From assembly GCA_963920765.1 (NCBI GenBank), contig OY987243.1:14756001-14820000 (forward strand): a stretch of 64,000 bases of DNA, written 5' to 3'. The notes beneath the pieces are model-generated. The model worked only from the letters and a program-made list of their open reading frames with translations. It had not been told where the DNA came from and made no database searches. This document shows positions 23,293-36,035 of this stretch, in pieces. The first letter of the stretch is position 1. The number at the start of each line of letters is the position of its first letter. The position numbers and the translations under genes were made by a program. Source of the DNA: Ulota crispa. Lineage: Eukaryota; Streptophyta; Bryopsida; Orthotrichales; Orthotrichaceae.

Positions 23293-25020
23293 GTTCCCAT
23301 CCAAGCCTACGGGGAGATTACAATCAGGGATGAGTAGCAGCCACAAATGAAGGCATTATGATGAGCAAGAGACCAAGTGTAATGATACGAATCACATTCC
23401 CCTCCCAAAACCAATGAAATCGGATGCCGTGGTACCACAAGCTCTGGCAGTCAGATACTGAGGCCTCCAGGGTGGTGTGCCAAACCCATCAGCCCTTTAA
23501 CTTACGGAAGGCCGGGCGTGGCTGGGACAGCAGACTTCTTATTTTCATTCTCTTGCTAAGTTCGTAGACATTCTAACCGACTCTTCTGTCAATCACCCCT
23601 CTATCTAGTGCCACTCAGTATTGTCAGACATGCCCTGTTCACACCAGTCTTCACCAAATGCACGTGGCTAACTTTTACTCAATTTTCTTTATTTGCTACA
23701 AAACAAAATGTGCTCACTTTGAACAGTTTGCACATGTAGCAGTGGTTTCAGCCAGTTGAGCTAATTAAGAAAAATCAAGTTTGGTGTCACTGGTCCACAC
23801 TCTATCCGTGCATTTGTGTTAACCGTAACAAGAGCACACAAAAACCATTAGAGACCTAATCGTGTTGGGTACACTGATGACCTCCGTAACCACCAACCAC
23901 CAGCAAAATATTCCAGTTGGTACACCTGATGGGTCTTCAAATAGCAATGGGTGTATCCATGGTTCGGTTAAACGTCCAGAGCCACTGGGGGGTGTCAAAC
24001 CTCCGTGATTTTCATTCAATAACTCCGGGTGATTTCACCCCCACAACCCGATAAGTTTTGCAAGTTATTGGGTATCATAATTCTATCAGGCATCTCGGGA
24101 GTTGTCCCAAAATTTAAATGAGTTATGTTTTTCTTACAAAAAGTTATCAAGTGATCTTGTAGAGGTCCCTTTTCTCCAATAAGGTGACCTAGTCTAACAA
24201 ATGTTCATTGACAAGCACATAGAGAAGCATTTTTGCAACCTGCTTAATAAGCAAGTTGCATTGTGACTCAATCTTGTGTGAGTTGGGGAGCAAGATGATG
24301 AGATAAGGAAAGAGGGGAAGGAGTTATGCTAGGGAAGCAATCACAGTTATCAAGTGATTTTTGAAGCTCTATGAAGATGACAGCTCTATGGGCTCCTATA
24401 CAAGCTATCATCTGATTACTCAATGTGAATTTTAGGATAAAGTTATTCAGAAATTTGAGGTTTGACACCCACTATAGCTAGTCTTTGAGTGAAAATGGGT
24501 ATGTTATTTTGTATGATGTTCATGGTCTTTGGAATTATGTATTACCATCAATGTTTTTTTATTGGCTAAAGTCAAAAAATGTGCTTCATTATCACCAAAG
24601 GAGACAAACGTGAAAAAGCATGTCTTTGTAGTTGATGTTCACTTGTAATTGATAACTGTATAGCCAAACCTTGATTGAGGATTATATGTGTACTTCCTTA
24701 CTTGTTGATTGGTATTGCCAATTCAATCTTCAACCAAAATAATATAGGTGTCTTGCTCACCACATACTTCAACTCTCACACTTTACTTGTAGTATTTTTT
24801 CAAAAGTTGTGGTCAATACATTACTCCCTTAGCCATATGCTTAGCTATGCAGTTTATGAGTACAGCTGCTTGCTTGTTTAGGGTTTTTAAGTTTTGTGAT
24901 AGTTGTATACAACTATTTACTTTATCTTTTGAAATCCTTAATTCCTTGCAGCAATCATTTTGTGGAAAGTATAGTTTTGGATTCTTTCAAGGTAAGAATG
25001 CTTGGTAGAGATACTAAAAA
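23293..25020. other. Intergenic stretch, no gene recognised
   Basis: Mixed-composition sequence. A 66-codon open frame on the complement (23819-24019) is compositionally coding-like but matches no family I recognise. Confidence 0.4.
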
Positions 25021-25021
25021 T

Positions 25022-25718
25022 ACATTAGAGGAAAAATGAGCTCAAGAGAAGGCCCATATGGGAAGTGGTTGGAGGGGTCAAAAGCATTTAAATGTAATGT
25101 CCTCTTTCAAATAAAAAGAGACTAAAACACCATATTAGGTAATCTGGGAAAAAGGGAGGTACCATTTTGTACTCCACCTTAAACCCAAAAAGTTACCTTA
25201 AACCAGATTCAAGGGTATCACATTTAGTGTGAGCCACTAAGATTTTTTCCCTCACAAATTCCTCCTCTCAGGTGAGGGCACATGTACCAGAAAAAAAAAA
25301 CCTTGAGCTTGGTTCTAGGTGATCACCTAGAACCTAAAAGTCCCAAAATGTACCCTTTTGCCCAAATGACCTAATATGGTGTTCTAATCCCCTATACCTA
25401 CTTACAAGTACTTCATGAAAGTAATTCTTTTTACAATATCATATGCTTATTGTTTGACGAGTGTCCTTGCTTGATTGGGAATTCTAGTCCTAGTTTATTC
25501 TTGTGTCCCACTAAAAATCCTTGCATTTGTTATTGTCATGTTATAATATTGTTTTCCATCATCAATCCTTTTGTTATGTATCATGGTACACTTGAGTACT
25601 TCACACAAGGTAGAGACACTTGTGTAGGTACCTTACCTATGCTTCTCTTACCTAAATAAATATGGTGGTTTGTCAAGGTTGGGAGGCCTTCTCTTGAGCT
25701 CATTTTTCCTCTAATGTA
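25022..25718. mobile_element. R-family inverted-repeat element with nested H MITE
   Basis: Ends ACATTAGAGGAAAAATGAGC and GCTCATTTTTCCTCTAATGT. Interrupted by the H MITE at 25126-25383. Two more copies, one nested in the other, lie at 48939-50522. Confidence 0.8.
25126..25383. mobile_element. H-family MITE (AACACCATATTAGG), 4-bp duplication CTAA
   Basis: Perfect ends AACACCATATTAGG and CCTAATATGGTGTT, flanked by CTAA (25122-25125, 25384-25387). The R copy at about 50112-50115 has a single CTAA and no insert. Confidence 0.85.
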
Positions 25719-25719
25719 A

Positions 25720-27280
25720 TTGTATGAGGACAAAGTGCAATTGAGATATATACAAGACTTATAGAAGAGTGTTGCTCAAATTGGCAATACTTAGACAAGT
25801 TTTCTGCTCACATCGCCTTTCACATCTAGAGAAGCTGCTAATGCATTGCCACACTTCAACAACTTAGTGGCAAAGATTACCAAAAACTACTATGTCTACA
25901 TTACAGTCATGACCAAATATATTGTTGCAAATTATGTTGTATAGCTTCCTTACTTGTATAATAAAAACAATTTGTTGCCAATATTCTATCCACATACCTT
26001 CCTCCCTAAAAAAACATGCTTCTTGAAATATTTTTCCAAAACAACCATCTAAAAGAACTACCATTAAAAATCATTGCCAGTACTTTCACAAGTTGATATG
26101 ATGATATCCTTAAAAGAAAGCCTGATTACCACTTATAGTGGTCTACAAATTTGTACTTTGAGTGATTGCACTATAAATGCAAACAAAGAGATTACATATC
26201 AATCACAACCCATTTGGTCACCATATCCAATAAACTAGCAAAATCTCAAGTCCCAAGTTGGCAGTACAGCTACATCCTTGCTTGATTTCAAATTCCATTA
26301 CCACCATTGTTTATGCTTTTTCTATGTAATAAAAAAAGAATTTAGTCTACCAATTCACGAGCAAGGTTTGGGAAGAACCAACCGCTAGTTCAAAACTAGC
26401 CGATTGAAATGAGAAAAAATCATTTACAATTTATGAACATCAATTAAAAACCGGTCAAAGATCTAGAACTTTTTTATTTTTAGTGTTAAATAGAGAAAAT
26501 AACTGAAGTAGTTCCTTAAGAAACCGGTTCAATATGGGAATTGAAGGAAAAAAACCAAAAAATCTCAAATATTTCCGGACCCTGTTCACTAGTTCACAAG
26601 AAATCATGCACAGCATTGTTCTAGAATGTGTGTAATAATTCACAACCGTTGAACTTGAATGCCAATAATCCTAAAATGTGGATGTTGTCAGTAGTCCCAG
26701 TATAATGAGAATGATGTTTTTGGTTGTTGAAGTTTATACATCCCTTAAACCCTTGCTTCACACTTTATGCAGGTACAGCAGGAGTGAGTGTCTTGTTGAG
26801 TTGATCCACGTGGCAGGAGTATCAGATAGGTTTCTCCTTCAATCCAAGTAGCGTTTCATCCTGGCACAAAGCACATGAAGTACTTCATGGCCCCTCCAAT
26901 TCAACGAAGTACTTAGTACGATATTCATTAATTTGGGAAAAAGTCCTCAAAACCAAATTTGGGATACTAACTTTTATACTTGTGAGAATATTTTGGTAAT
27001 TGAAAGTGAGATTTTTTTAATATTTTTTTTAGCAAGATGCATCATCATTGACGTAGGTCTTGGAGAAGCCACCATAAAGTTCACTCTCAATCAACAAAAA
27101 AAAAATCTTAAAGGCAATAAATTAGATGCCTCAAAATCAATTATTTTTCCCAAATTGTTGAATATTGCATTAGTCTACCTCTAATGTGAAGCGGTCCTAG
27201 TTTGAGTGCCTTGTAAGTTTGAGTGCCTTGTAGACCACCAATATTCTTCACATAACAAAGAAACTCTTAATATATTCAAA
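25720..27280. other. Intergenic stretch with repeat fragments
   Basis: No gene seen. About 26925-27170 resembles an eroded H MITE (TTAATTTGGGAAAAA and complementary end TTTTTCCCAAATT). About 26350-26650 has ACCGGTT-rich sequence like 36460-36710, 44800-44880 and 54700-54790, a dispersed repeat. Confidence 0.45.
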
Positions 27281-27615
27281 GGGAAAATTTTAAGGATACC
27301 CTTGAAGTTTGAAGTTTGAAGTTTGCCATATTTGTATAGATACCATTGGTTTTTCAGAAATTGCACCAATACCCTTGGACCATAATTTTTAAGCGTTTGT
27401 TTTAGTGTGCATGTCTCTTCTTTTTCCCTTGTGCATAAGTTGCTTCTTTTCCGTTCTATTGCACTCCTTACTTTAACAATAGTCATGAAGAAAGTAATGT
27501 GCATAACAAAACAAACGCTTGAAAATCATGAACCAAAGGTATTTGTGCAATTTCTGAAAAACCAGGGGTATATATACAAACATAGCAACTTCAGGGGTAT
27601 CCATAAAAAATTTCC
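27281..27615. mobile_element. F-family foldback MITE
   Basis: Arms GGGAAAATTTTAAGGATACC and GGTATCCATAAAAAATTTCC with further complementarity inward (TTGGACCATAATTTT and complement). Other copies: 44458-44777, 52783-53115 and 54210-54658. Confidence 0.85.
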
Positions 27616-28610
27616 TATACTCAAATGCTAGCCTTTTGTCATTCTCTTTCCATGATTCCAAGGACTCAGGGCAAGACAAAGCACCCAAGCAGGTCATCTC
27701 TTCAGTCGGGAAAATACTGGAAGATTTCATTCACTGAGGACTGGTGCCATGAACCCCAAAAGTAAGAGTAGCTGGCAATTAATTTTCAACATCAACATCA
27801 ACATCAAGAGAATGAAGCCTTATCTGCTGGAGTTGTCACGAGAATGAGAAAGAGAGAGATGGCTTCTACCAGACCGTATGTACATTTAAGGCCTATTCAT
27901 CTGTAAAGCGCATCACCATCGCTTATTATAATGCACAACAGCTTGCAATTGTCTGGGCCTGAGCAGGGTTCTTTTTGGTTTATTTGTTGGTAGAGCGACA
28001 CGCACCTAACAATACAAGCAGGTAAGAAAACTTAATACCTGTAGAACTGCATTGAAGAAAGGATGTGTGCAAGTTCATTCATCAATTTTAGTACTATTAG
28101 TAAGTTTCATCCAAATTTGACAAACTTGGTATTTTCTTAGAGAGGGATTTGGTAATTTCATCCATTTTCCCCCAATTTTGTAGTGTTTTGGTAGCCAATG
28201 TCTAACTAAGGTAAGATTTAGGCAATTTTTTGCCAGAAAAAAGAATCTTGGATTTGAGATGTGGTTCTAAACATTGCAGGGAGTTTTGAGCTGCTCCCTT
28301 GGGACATCCATTCCCTTACCTCTTGAAGTTGAATCGCTAAAAGTTTGCAGTTTTCGGGAAGAGTTTTCAAAACTCTTGTTCACCATCCTGGATCACCGAG
28401 TATGTCTTGTAATTAGTCAAATGATCAACCATTAATTGGAATCTAGGAAAATAAATTTAAAACAGATAGTACATTCAAAGGCCATTGCTTCACACATTAA
28501 AATTTAGTGATATGAGTACACATTGAGGACTCCAAAAAATTTCTTATCCAGGTTTGGCGGTGTCATAGTCTTGGCAAGTGAGGATGCCGATGCCCTTATT
28601 GGGATTTCAA
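27616..28610. other. Intergenic stretch with a dispersed repeat fragment
   Basis: About 27945-28200 resembles 44235-44460 and 51455-51690 (shared words include GAGCGACACGC, TTTCATCCAAAT and TTCATCCATTTT). No gene recognised. Confidence 0.4.
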
Positions 28611-28618
28611 GCAACGTA

Positions 28619-28938
28619 AGGTAGGAGCACCCATAAATGTCAAACTGAGGGTTTTGAACATGATGACTATTAATAAACAACTAGCAATAGCAAATTATAG
28701 GATCCTATTAGGAACAAGAAAAAAATGAGTTTGTACTCTTAAATGTATTATTTGGATACTGTGAGAATAAGTTGTGAATTTTTAAAAACCAGACTACCAT
28801 TGCACCCATAATCACTTTTAAAATTTCATGTTCACATGTTGTACATCCTTGTCATTACATCTATTCACTTCCACAGATTTTCCACAATTTCAAAGGTGAC
28901 GGTTATGGGGACACTGACTCTTATGGGTGTTCCTACCT
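28619..28938. mobile_element. A-family element, left half of a palindrome
   Basis: Ends AGGTAGGAGCACCCATAA and TGTTCCTACCT, TA on both sides. Lacks the minisatellite-bearing interior of the longer A elements. Confidence 0.8.
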
Positions 28939-28965
28939 TATAACCTAATCATCTCAAGCACCTAA

Positions 28966-29272
28966 AGGTAGGAGCACCCATACGCATCAGTGTCCCCATA
29001 ATCGTCACTTCTGAAATCTTGGAAAATCTATGTAATTAAAGAGATGTAATGACAAGAATGTACAACATGTGAACATGAATTCTTAAAAGTGGTTATGGGT
29101 GCAATGGCAGTTTGCTAATTCATAACTTATTTTCACAATATCCAAATAATACATTTGAAAGTATAAACTCATTTTTTTTCTGTTCCTAATAGGATCCTAT
29201 AATTTACTAGTTGTTTATTAATAGTCATGAGGCTCAAAACTCTTAGTTTGACGTTTATGGGTGCTCCTACCT
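28966..29272. mobile_element. A-family element, right half of a palindrome
   Basis: Same family as 28619-28938 in opposite orientation, ending GGGTGCTCCTACCT then TA (29273-29274). Together they form a roughly 650-bp palindrome with a 27-bp centre. Confidence 0.8.
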
Positions 29273-29274
29273 TA

Positions 29275-30227
29275 CTTTTTGAAAAAATAGTGATCCTAGA
29301 AATACACAAAGTAAACAAAAGTGGTGTGTAAGGTGTTAGGTACTACCTGGCTTTATTATTTTGGTATGTATCAAAGGTATATAAACTAGTAAAAAAGATC
29401 CACTCTTCATTTCTACCCTTTCCATGCAATCAATTTCTTGTTTGATTATTGATTATCCACACATTCTAAAAGCTAAGAATGAGGGACAAAATATGTTCAA
29501 ACTTGAGGTAAATCAAGCAAAGGGAAGCGGTTGTTAAAACAATTTTGAAAAACATGCTCAAATGATGTTCAAAAGGTTTCTGAAATCACTATGAGTCCAT
29601 CACCAATCTACCGCCAATCATTTCGAGGGGCCAATGGGAGTTAAGGCGCTTGGTTTACATATCAAATTTTAGTACCTTTTGTTCGCTTTCTTAGCTTTTC
29701 AAAACTCATATTTTGTTTTAAATTTGGTCAGGGATCGATTGTGTGGGGGAGAGTCTGAGTGAAGGTTGGATCTTTTGGCTAGGTCTCATATTTTTCTTGA
29801 TTTCCCTGAGTTCTGCCTCTGTTCTAGGTACAGAATTTAATATAGGAGATTTTAGCATAACAAGTTATAATTCTGGGCATTTTCAGCAGCCTACACAAGC
29901 AATATAAACTTATAAAGTGAAAAGAATACAACCAGCAGCCCAGATTTTATTCCGCACAATGCCTCTCCATACTCATCAAGATTGGGACCTGCCAATAAGA
30001 CAAAAATACTACAGAAACAGTCCAACATAATTTCACATAACACGTTGAAGAGCTGTTTCGAACATAACATTCAGTAGCACTGTAAAGGCTGCCCTCCCTC
30101 CAAGAGAATGGTGTGGAAAATTCCACTCCATTCCATCCACTTGGATGAAATGGTGTGTAATATTCCACATCCTTCTTTAGATATAGGGACACTTGGCTGA
30201 ATTTGTCAAAATTTATGAAAGAGAGAC
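29275..30227. other. Intergenic stretch, no gene recognised
   Basis: Low-complexity AT-rich sequence. The 81-codon open frame on the complement at 29947-30192 has no recognisable features. Confidence 0.4.
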
Positions 30228-30230
30228 TTA

Positions 30231-30551
30231 GGTCCGATTCAAACTAGCAACCGGTTGAGATAAGAAAATTGTCGCCGCATCCGCTATTTCTGCCAATAGA
30301 AATTTTTCCATGTAATCGCATGTCATCCAAGAGTGTGCCTTTGCCAGACAAGTTTGGTACCACCCTTGGAGCAAGCCCCAAATCTTCATTGTCTTGGCCG
30401 TTGACGTGGCTATTTAGGGTGGTCCCCATGGTGAAGATGGATGTAAAAGTGCCGGACAAACTCGTACTCTGAACCCAACAACAGAGAAAAGCCAAATTTC
30501 AACCAATCACGTTTGAGAAATTTTTGGCCAGATGCTAGTCTGAATCAGGCC
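30231..30551. mobile_element. Tourist-like MITE, GGYCYGATTCARACTAGCA family
   Basis: Ends GGTCCGATTCAAACTAGCA and, inverted, GGCCTGATTCAGACTAGCA, flanked by TTA (30228-30230, 30552-30554). The interior is GC-richer than the surroundings and carries open frames on both strands; these look incidental. Confidence 0.85.
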
Positions 30552-30554
30552 TTA

Positions 30555-31860
30555 GTTCAATGCACACACATTGAGGGGGCCAAACGTGTCAAAAAATTAG
30601 AAAAAAAAAAGAAAAGATTTTTTTTCTTTTTTTGTCAAGATGAAGTTCATGGATGATACCTGAAGAGAGGGAAAGGCAACCTCTCTTCAGGCTACTAAAT
30701 GTTATGGAAGCTCATAACTTTTAACCTAGAATTAATGTAAACAAAAGTGTGCTATAGGAATTATTAAGGATAAAGCACAACATGTAAACGATGCAAATCA
30801 CATCATGCATGAACCAAGTGAAAGATTAGATGACCAACGCCCAATAGAAACCAATATAGGTAGTTTATCTTATCTCCGCCCCTATTATCATTTCTTTGTC
30901 TTCAAAAATCTATATCTTTTAGGGTTTAGTTTCAAAGTTGAGTTGACAAGTATTGCAAGAAAGGTCTTAGAGTCCTTTACTTAGGAGTGCAATTTTTTTC
31001 CCATTTGACCAAAATTTGCAAAAGATAAAGCGTATTAGCTATGAAGGCCTCAATTAGACATAAAATTTATTCCCCCAAGGCCTTAGCTATAGCAATATCA
31101 ATTGTAAAATACCAAAAACAACTGGAATTTGTCCGTTTAGCTAGCACTTATGGATGACCACAAAGGCCAAGGAAAGGAAGAAGTCCAAAGATGAAAATGA
31201 AAAAACATGATTATTTATGACAATGAAAATCTCTAAGGAAGTGATAATAGGGCAATTTCAAATTTGAGCTTAACCTTGACCTTACCTCATTGAAACCCTG
31301 ATAACTAACTCATACTTCATTCATTTAAGAATTTGAAACTTGATAAAAAAAACCTTGACTTAATTATCTTTCAGATGATAATATAACCGTGACATTTGGT
31401 GTTTTGTAACTTTTGAAATTAATATTTGAATTAAGACCCAATGATAAAAGGGTAAACTGCCTGTAGGATGTTTACAATATCAGTTGCCATACAGTCACAA
31501 TTAAGTAAGAACGAATAATTCTAGGACAAAAAAGACACGAAAGTACATGATTGAAATTAAAACACCCGCCAGATAGCTGCAGGATAATTTCTCAATGTGT
31601 GGCACCTGAAATTAAGAACACGTTAATCTGAACTGTAGGACAGCAATACAGAGGGAACATGCAGAAATGGAAGTACTGATTGAACAAGCGAAACAACAGG
31701 GTATTGTATATTCAAGATCATCTTACACCAACGAACATCCAAGAATTTACTAAACAAAGATGCATCATAGCTCCACTTATCTGGACGTATTTCAGCTATA
31801 CATTTAAACTCTATGAAGAGAAGCACCCGCGTACATAGAAATTTACAAAACTTGCAAATG
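30555..31860. other. Intergenic stretch downstream of the BAP31-like gene
   Basis: A palindromic patch at about 30662-30696 (CTGAAGAGAGG around a short loop). Otherwise nothing recognised; it includes the gene's 3' untranslated sequence. Confidence 0.4.
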
Positions 31861-31866
31861 ATTGAA

Positions 31867-33426
31867 TCATTCCTCCTTTGCCACCTTCACGCGTTCCTCC
31901 GCTTGCAACAAATCTTGCTGCATCTTCGCAATTCGGAACAAAAGCCTAACAGAGGCAATCCAGATGTTTATATATCAATTGCTAATACAAGGACCAAATG
32001 AAAACAGTGATCATGCATTGTTGCAAACAGAGACAAGTGCACGAAATAGCCAAGCTCACAATGGAATTTGGCACAAGCATTGAATAAATTAGAAGATCAA
32101 ATCATAAAGCAATTATAATGGTAACAAAAACAGCGTGCATACCAGTACAAGAAAACAGCACTGATCCCAAGAAGAGCGTTCCGTTGAGATTTGAAAATCT
32201 GCACAGGCACAAGAGTACTATCAGAATGATATGTGAAGCAACCCCCATTAAAAAGCAGTGATATGTTTTCTATACAAGCTGTGAATGGAGCAGGTAATGT
32301 CTGCAGATACTTGAGAGCACCAGATCGTACAAAAGCCGAAGCACATCATGTCCTTGAAAATGTGGATATGATCTTACCGATCTTTGAAAACGATCTCTGT
32401 CAAGTGGAGAACACTCCTGCTTGTTGCAATTGATGCGATTCTGATTCTTCCAGTATACCTCTGTAACCAGCCAACCATTAATAAAGTAACTCACTATGCG
32501 AAATTGCAACAAACAAATCTCATCTAGGCATTTTTTTGGTGTTTGCTTAATTGTGATCACAAGGGCAGTTCCATGCACGATTGGTGATTTTTTATGCCCT
32601 ATTCTTACATACACTTTATTCTTCCTTTATTGTCTAAAACAGTTCTAGAACGTAGAATTTGAAGCTTGAGTTTTCTTTTTAATTCCGTTATACTCTTAAA
32701 TAAAGAAACAGCTCATCTTTTCTATGTCTAGCAAGTGCCAAGCTTATGTACCATTAAACTGTAACTAAGTTGCCATCCTTTAAGACCTCACGCGAATGTT
32801 ACCCTAGACTTTGGCAGTGTCGTAGTTAAGGTAGTCCACTCATATTCCGCTCAGGCTCTAAAACCGTTCACCTCACCAAATGTACTCTGCTGGTACATGC
32901 TGTTTTTCATAGCATTTCAACAATGTACAGGTAATGTACATTTGAGGAGGTGGGCAGTTTTAGAGACCTATACCCTTTTCACTTCAAAATTTCATAACTA
33001 CTTCCACAAAGCTCCAAAAAATATGAAACAACTTGGATTAGATGTCAATTCTTTTTGTCTTTCAAGGAAAATTTAATGAAAAAGAGTTCAAGAAGTTTCA
33101 CCTCCCCAAAATTCAGTTTCAGCCCTTAGATGGACGGTTTATGAGCACACTACCTTAACAAGTAACTCCCTGGAGAACACATAAGCAATATTGCGGTGGA
33201 AATCTATATTATTCAAAGATCAAGAATCTGAAAATTTAAGTGGTGGAAAAATACCTAAGAGCTGGAAAATCGCAAACGGCACAACACCTAAACCAGGTTG
33301 CAGTATCCTCTTAACAAACTCCACAATTTGTTTCACAAGTCCCCGCGGCAACGGGGCTGCCAGCAGCAATAGAACAACCGCTTCCACGGCAGCAACACCT
33401 CCAAGAAGGTACCACTGAAGTGCCAT
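31867..33426 (-). CDS. BAP31-like endoplasmic reticulum transmembrane protein, complete
   Basis: Plant member of the B-cell receptor-associated protein 29/31 family, a three-pass ER membrane protein thought to act in ER protein sorting. Exons on the complement: 33255-33426, 32378-32460, 32143-32198 and 31867-31945, encoding 129 residues with continuous phase and GT-AG introns. It starts MALQWYLLGGVAAVEAVVLL (membrane segment 1), then LQPGLGVVPFAIFQLL (segment 2), the conserved luminal/cytosolic turn YWKNQNRINCNKQECSPLDR, SQRNALLGISAVFLYW (segment 3), and a short tail RIAKMQQDLLQAEERV ending AKEE. The long coiled-coil tail of animal BAP31 is absent, and the dilysine ER-retrieval signal is imperfect (one Lys at -3). 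The coding start is the second ATG of the longer open frame. Intron 1 holds a TIR element. A noncoding 5' exon may lie near 34.1-34.2 kb. Confidence 0.92.
32829..33155. mobile_element. Q-type TIR element (AGGTAGTGTGCTCATAA) in BAP31-like intron 1
   Basis: Ends AGGTAGTCCACTCATA and TTTATGAGCACACTACCT, TA on both sides (32827-32828, 33156-33157), with an inner hairpin around GGCTCTAAAACC. The first six bases are shared with the A family. Reverse-oriented relative of 6025-6365. Confidence 0.8.
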
Positions 33427-33429
33427 CTT

Positions 33430-34262
33430 AAGAAACACGTAAGTCAAAACCTGCAAAAAAAAAAAAAAACATTAACCTACTATCAAGAACCTCACAAACT
33501 TCTCACACAATCGTCTAACAACGACAAATAAAACGGCATGTATCAATAAACTCTCGATCATAAGCTTAAACAGTGTTAATTAGACAAAACCTAGACAGAT
33601 TCAAAGTAATCAATATCTCGCAGCAAGAATTAGACCACTAGTCAAGAACCTCGCAAACTTCTCAGAGAATCGTCTAACAACGACAAAGTAACTAGCGTAT
33701 ACTAACAGGCTCTCGATCATAAGCTTAAACAGTGTTAATTACAAAAAACATGGACAAGTTCAAAGTAATCGATGACACGAAGCAAGAATTAGACCACTAG
33801 AACCGTCATAAATCCTCATCTACTCTTACAGGTCCTAATTTGAACCTCCGAAAGCAGAAATGAAGAGAAAATCGGGATCGCTCTGGTGTTTTCTAGTAAA
33901 AGCATCAATCTAAATTTGATGTAACTTAATTGGAGCTCCACGATCTAGATTCTTTTGAGAAGAATCGACTTCTATTAGTGTAACCGAATGCTTACATCCA
34001 GTACGCTCTGAAGAATTAGGTGAATCTTCAGATGCCTAAACAAAAGTTAAAACGAAAATTGAAACAGACAGGGAGTTACAGGTGGAAGCATGATCGCAAA
34101 ACCTTGGTGGCAAGCTGCGAGGGATTGTCGGTGGCGATGGCGATGGAGCTCGGACACTGACGAGAACGAGTAATGACGAGATACAGCAACCCTAAATTTG
34201 ATTGTGCAAAGCTGCAAACTCGGAGACTTGCTCTGGAAAATATTGGTGATCACTGACCAGTG
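33430..34262. other. Upstream region of the BAP31-like gene
   Basis: Contains a local duplication: about 33490-33600 and 33650-33760 share AACTTCTCA...GAATCGTCTAACAACGAC and CTCTCGATCATAAGCTTAAA. Around 34090-34220 is GC-richer and may be the 5' noncoding exon and promoter. Confidence 0.45.
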
Positions 34263-34660
34263 TTGTTCCAGGTATCGAGTAGGTATCAGGTAGGTCTGAG
34301 GGCAGGTATGGGGAAGGTCTGAGGGTAGGTATGGGGAAGGTCTGAGGGTAGGTATGGGGAAGGTCTAAGGGCAGGTATCGGGAAGGTCTGAGGGCAGGTA
34401 TCGGGAAGGTCTAAGGGCAAGTATCGGGAAGGTCTGAGGGCAGGTATCGGGAAGGTTCAAGGGCAGGTATAGGGCAGGTATCGGGAAGGTCTGAGGGCAG
34501 GTCTATGGGCAGGTCTAAGGATAGGTATTGGGTAGGTCTAAAGGCAGGTATCAGGTAGGTTTAAGGGCATGTATGGGGCAGGTCTTAAGGTTGGTATCGG
34601 GCAGGTATCAGGCAGGTCTGGAGGCAGGTATCAAGCAGGTCTAAGGGCGGGTCAGGGAGC
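34263..34660. repeat. 23-bp minisatellite with two-part unit
   Basis: Tandem array of GGTATCGGGAA plus GGTCTGAGGGCA, 23 bases per full unit, with variable dropping or doubling of either half towards the right. It abuts the 1278-bp inverted repeat. Confidence 0.9.
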
Positions 34661-34664
34661 AGGT

Positions 34665-35942
34665 TAGGGAATACCAAAAAGGCCATGTAATGTCGAGGCC
34701 CTGGACCTTGGGCCACCCGAGCGTGACGAGCGGGTCACCCGCAGTTGAGGGCAGGGTACCCGTGACGTGGCACTGTCCCGAATTACTCAACCGGAGCTGA
34801 TTTTTTTTAATTTGCCATAATTCACAGGTTTTCATCTATTTGTCGATTTTTTTTGCTGCAACATGTGTTGCGGATGCAAGGTAGTTTCTTTCTTTTTGTT
34901 CAACATAGCAACTGACAAATTCATGTGGTATATAGCCAACAATTCCAAGAATAGTTGTAAAGCTTTATGTATATGAACATGAAAGCCCTAATCCTCACAC
35001 TTTGCCACAAACCATCTACTTAGAACCTTAACCCCTAAATGTCCAAGGGTATTTTTCTTGTTTTTGGAAGGCAACTTTGAAGTTTTTGAATTGTTTTTGT
35101 AAGATCATTATTAAACATCAAAACCAAATTGTAACCGTAGAATCTTGAACTTCAAGGCTTCTAGATGGCGCTACCCAAAAAAATCCAAAATGACCATTAG
35201 ATTTTAAGATATTTGTGATTGAATGTGGATGAATATGGAAGTTTTTCCTTTTTTTGGAGAATGATGCTTGGAACTTCTAATGCAAATTGGCAACTTTTGA
35301 ATACAAATTTGGGAATGAACACTTAGGAGACTTTAATGTTTTTTGTTGTTACTTGAAAACTATTGTCCCCCCTTCCAAACCCATGGCCCTAGTTTCACAA
35401 ATGAACCTGTAATACAACTGTCAAAGCCCAACTGCCTAATACAAAGAAAAAATTTAGTTTCAATTATTGACCAAAAATCATTATGAATGAAAGAAAATTC
35501 AATCGTGAATAAATTCTAATTTTTGTAACAATAACATTTCAATTGAAGTTAGTCCAAAAACTCTTTTAGATGACAAAATTTTAGTAAAAAACCCCTTCTT
35601 GCCCAAGGGAGTGCCCAAAGGAAATGTTCATTTTATTATCAACTTGCTACCCATCTTTTCAGTGTGCCAACTTGTCATAGGCATTTTGGCACTATTTATG
35701 ATAGTATTCATAACACAAAAGATATGCTTGCAATTTAGCTTCCACCAAAAACAATTGAAAAAAGATTTGGAGGAAATTAAAACTGAACACTAAAACCAAC
35801 TTTAGCCAACAACTTCTCCAATAATAAACCTTAAAACAATCAAATATAAACCTTCATAAACCTTCAATACCTTCAAGAGAGTTTCAAAGTTTCCTAAAAA
35901 GAAATTGAACACCAAAATCATTTGCCTTGGGCATTTACAGGT
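34665..35942. repeat. Left arm of a 1278-bp inverted repeat
   Basis: The reverse complement of 42926-44203, same length, no difference found in the stretches I compared; translated frames in both arms are the same. The inner edge coincides with the end of a K element (35031-35942). The 64-codon open frames inside are identical by descent and not evidence of a gene. Confidence 0.9.
35031..35942. mobile_element. K-family TIR element (912 bp)
   Basis: Left end ACCCCTAAATGTCCAAGGG; right end CTTGGGCATTTACAGGT; TA flanks at 35029-35030 and 35943-35944. Confidence 0.8.
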
Positions 35943-36035
35943 TAAAAAGTAAGCACATGCTAGCACGAGGTGCTGAGCTTGGACATCTGAGTTTTCAATA
36001 TAAAAATAGGGGACTACAAATTGTGTTTTGTATTA

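Noticed and set aside
34641..34835. Identical frames here and at 44033-44224 (MKTCELWQIKKNQLRL)
   Set aside because: Same reason: duplicated DNA. No promoter, splice or domain support.
35599..35793. Identical 64-residue frames here and at 43075-43269
   Set aside because: Identity comes from the inverted DNA repeat. The frame has no family features and lies inside a K transposon.
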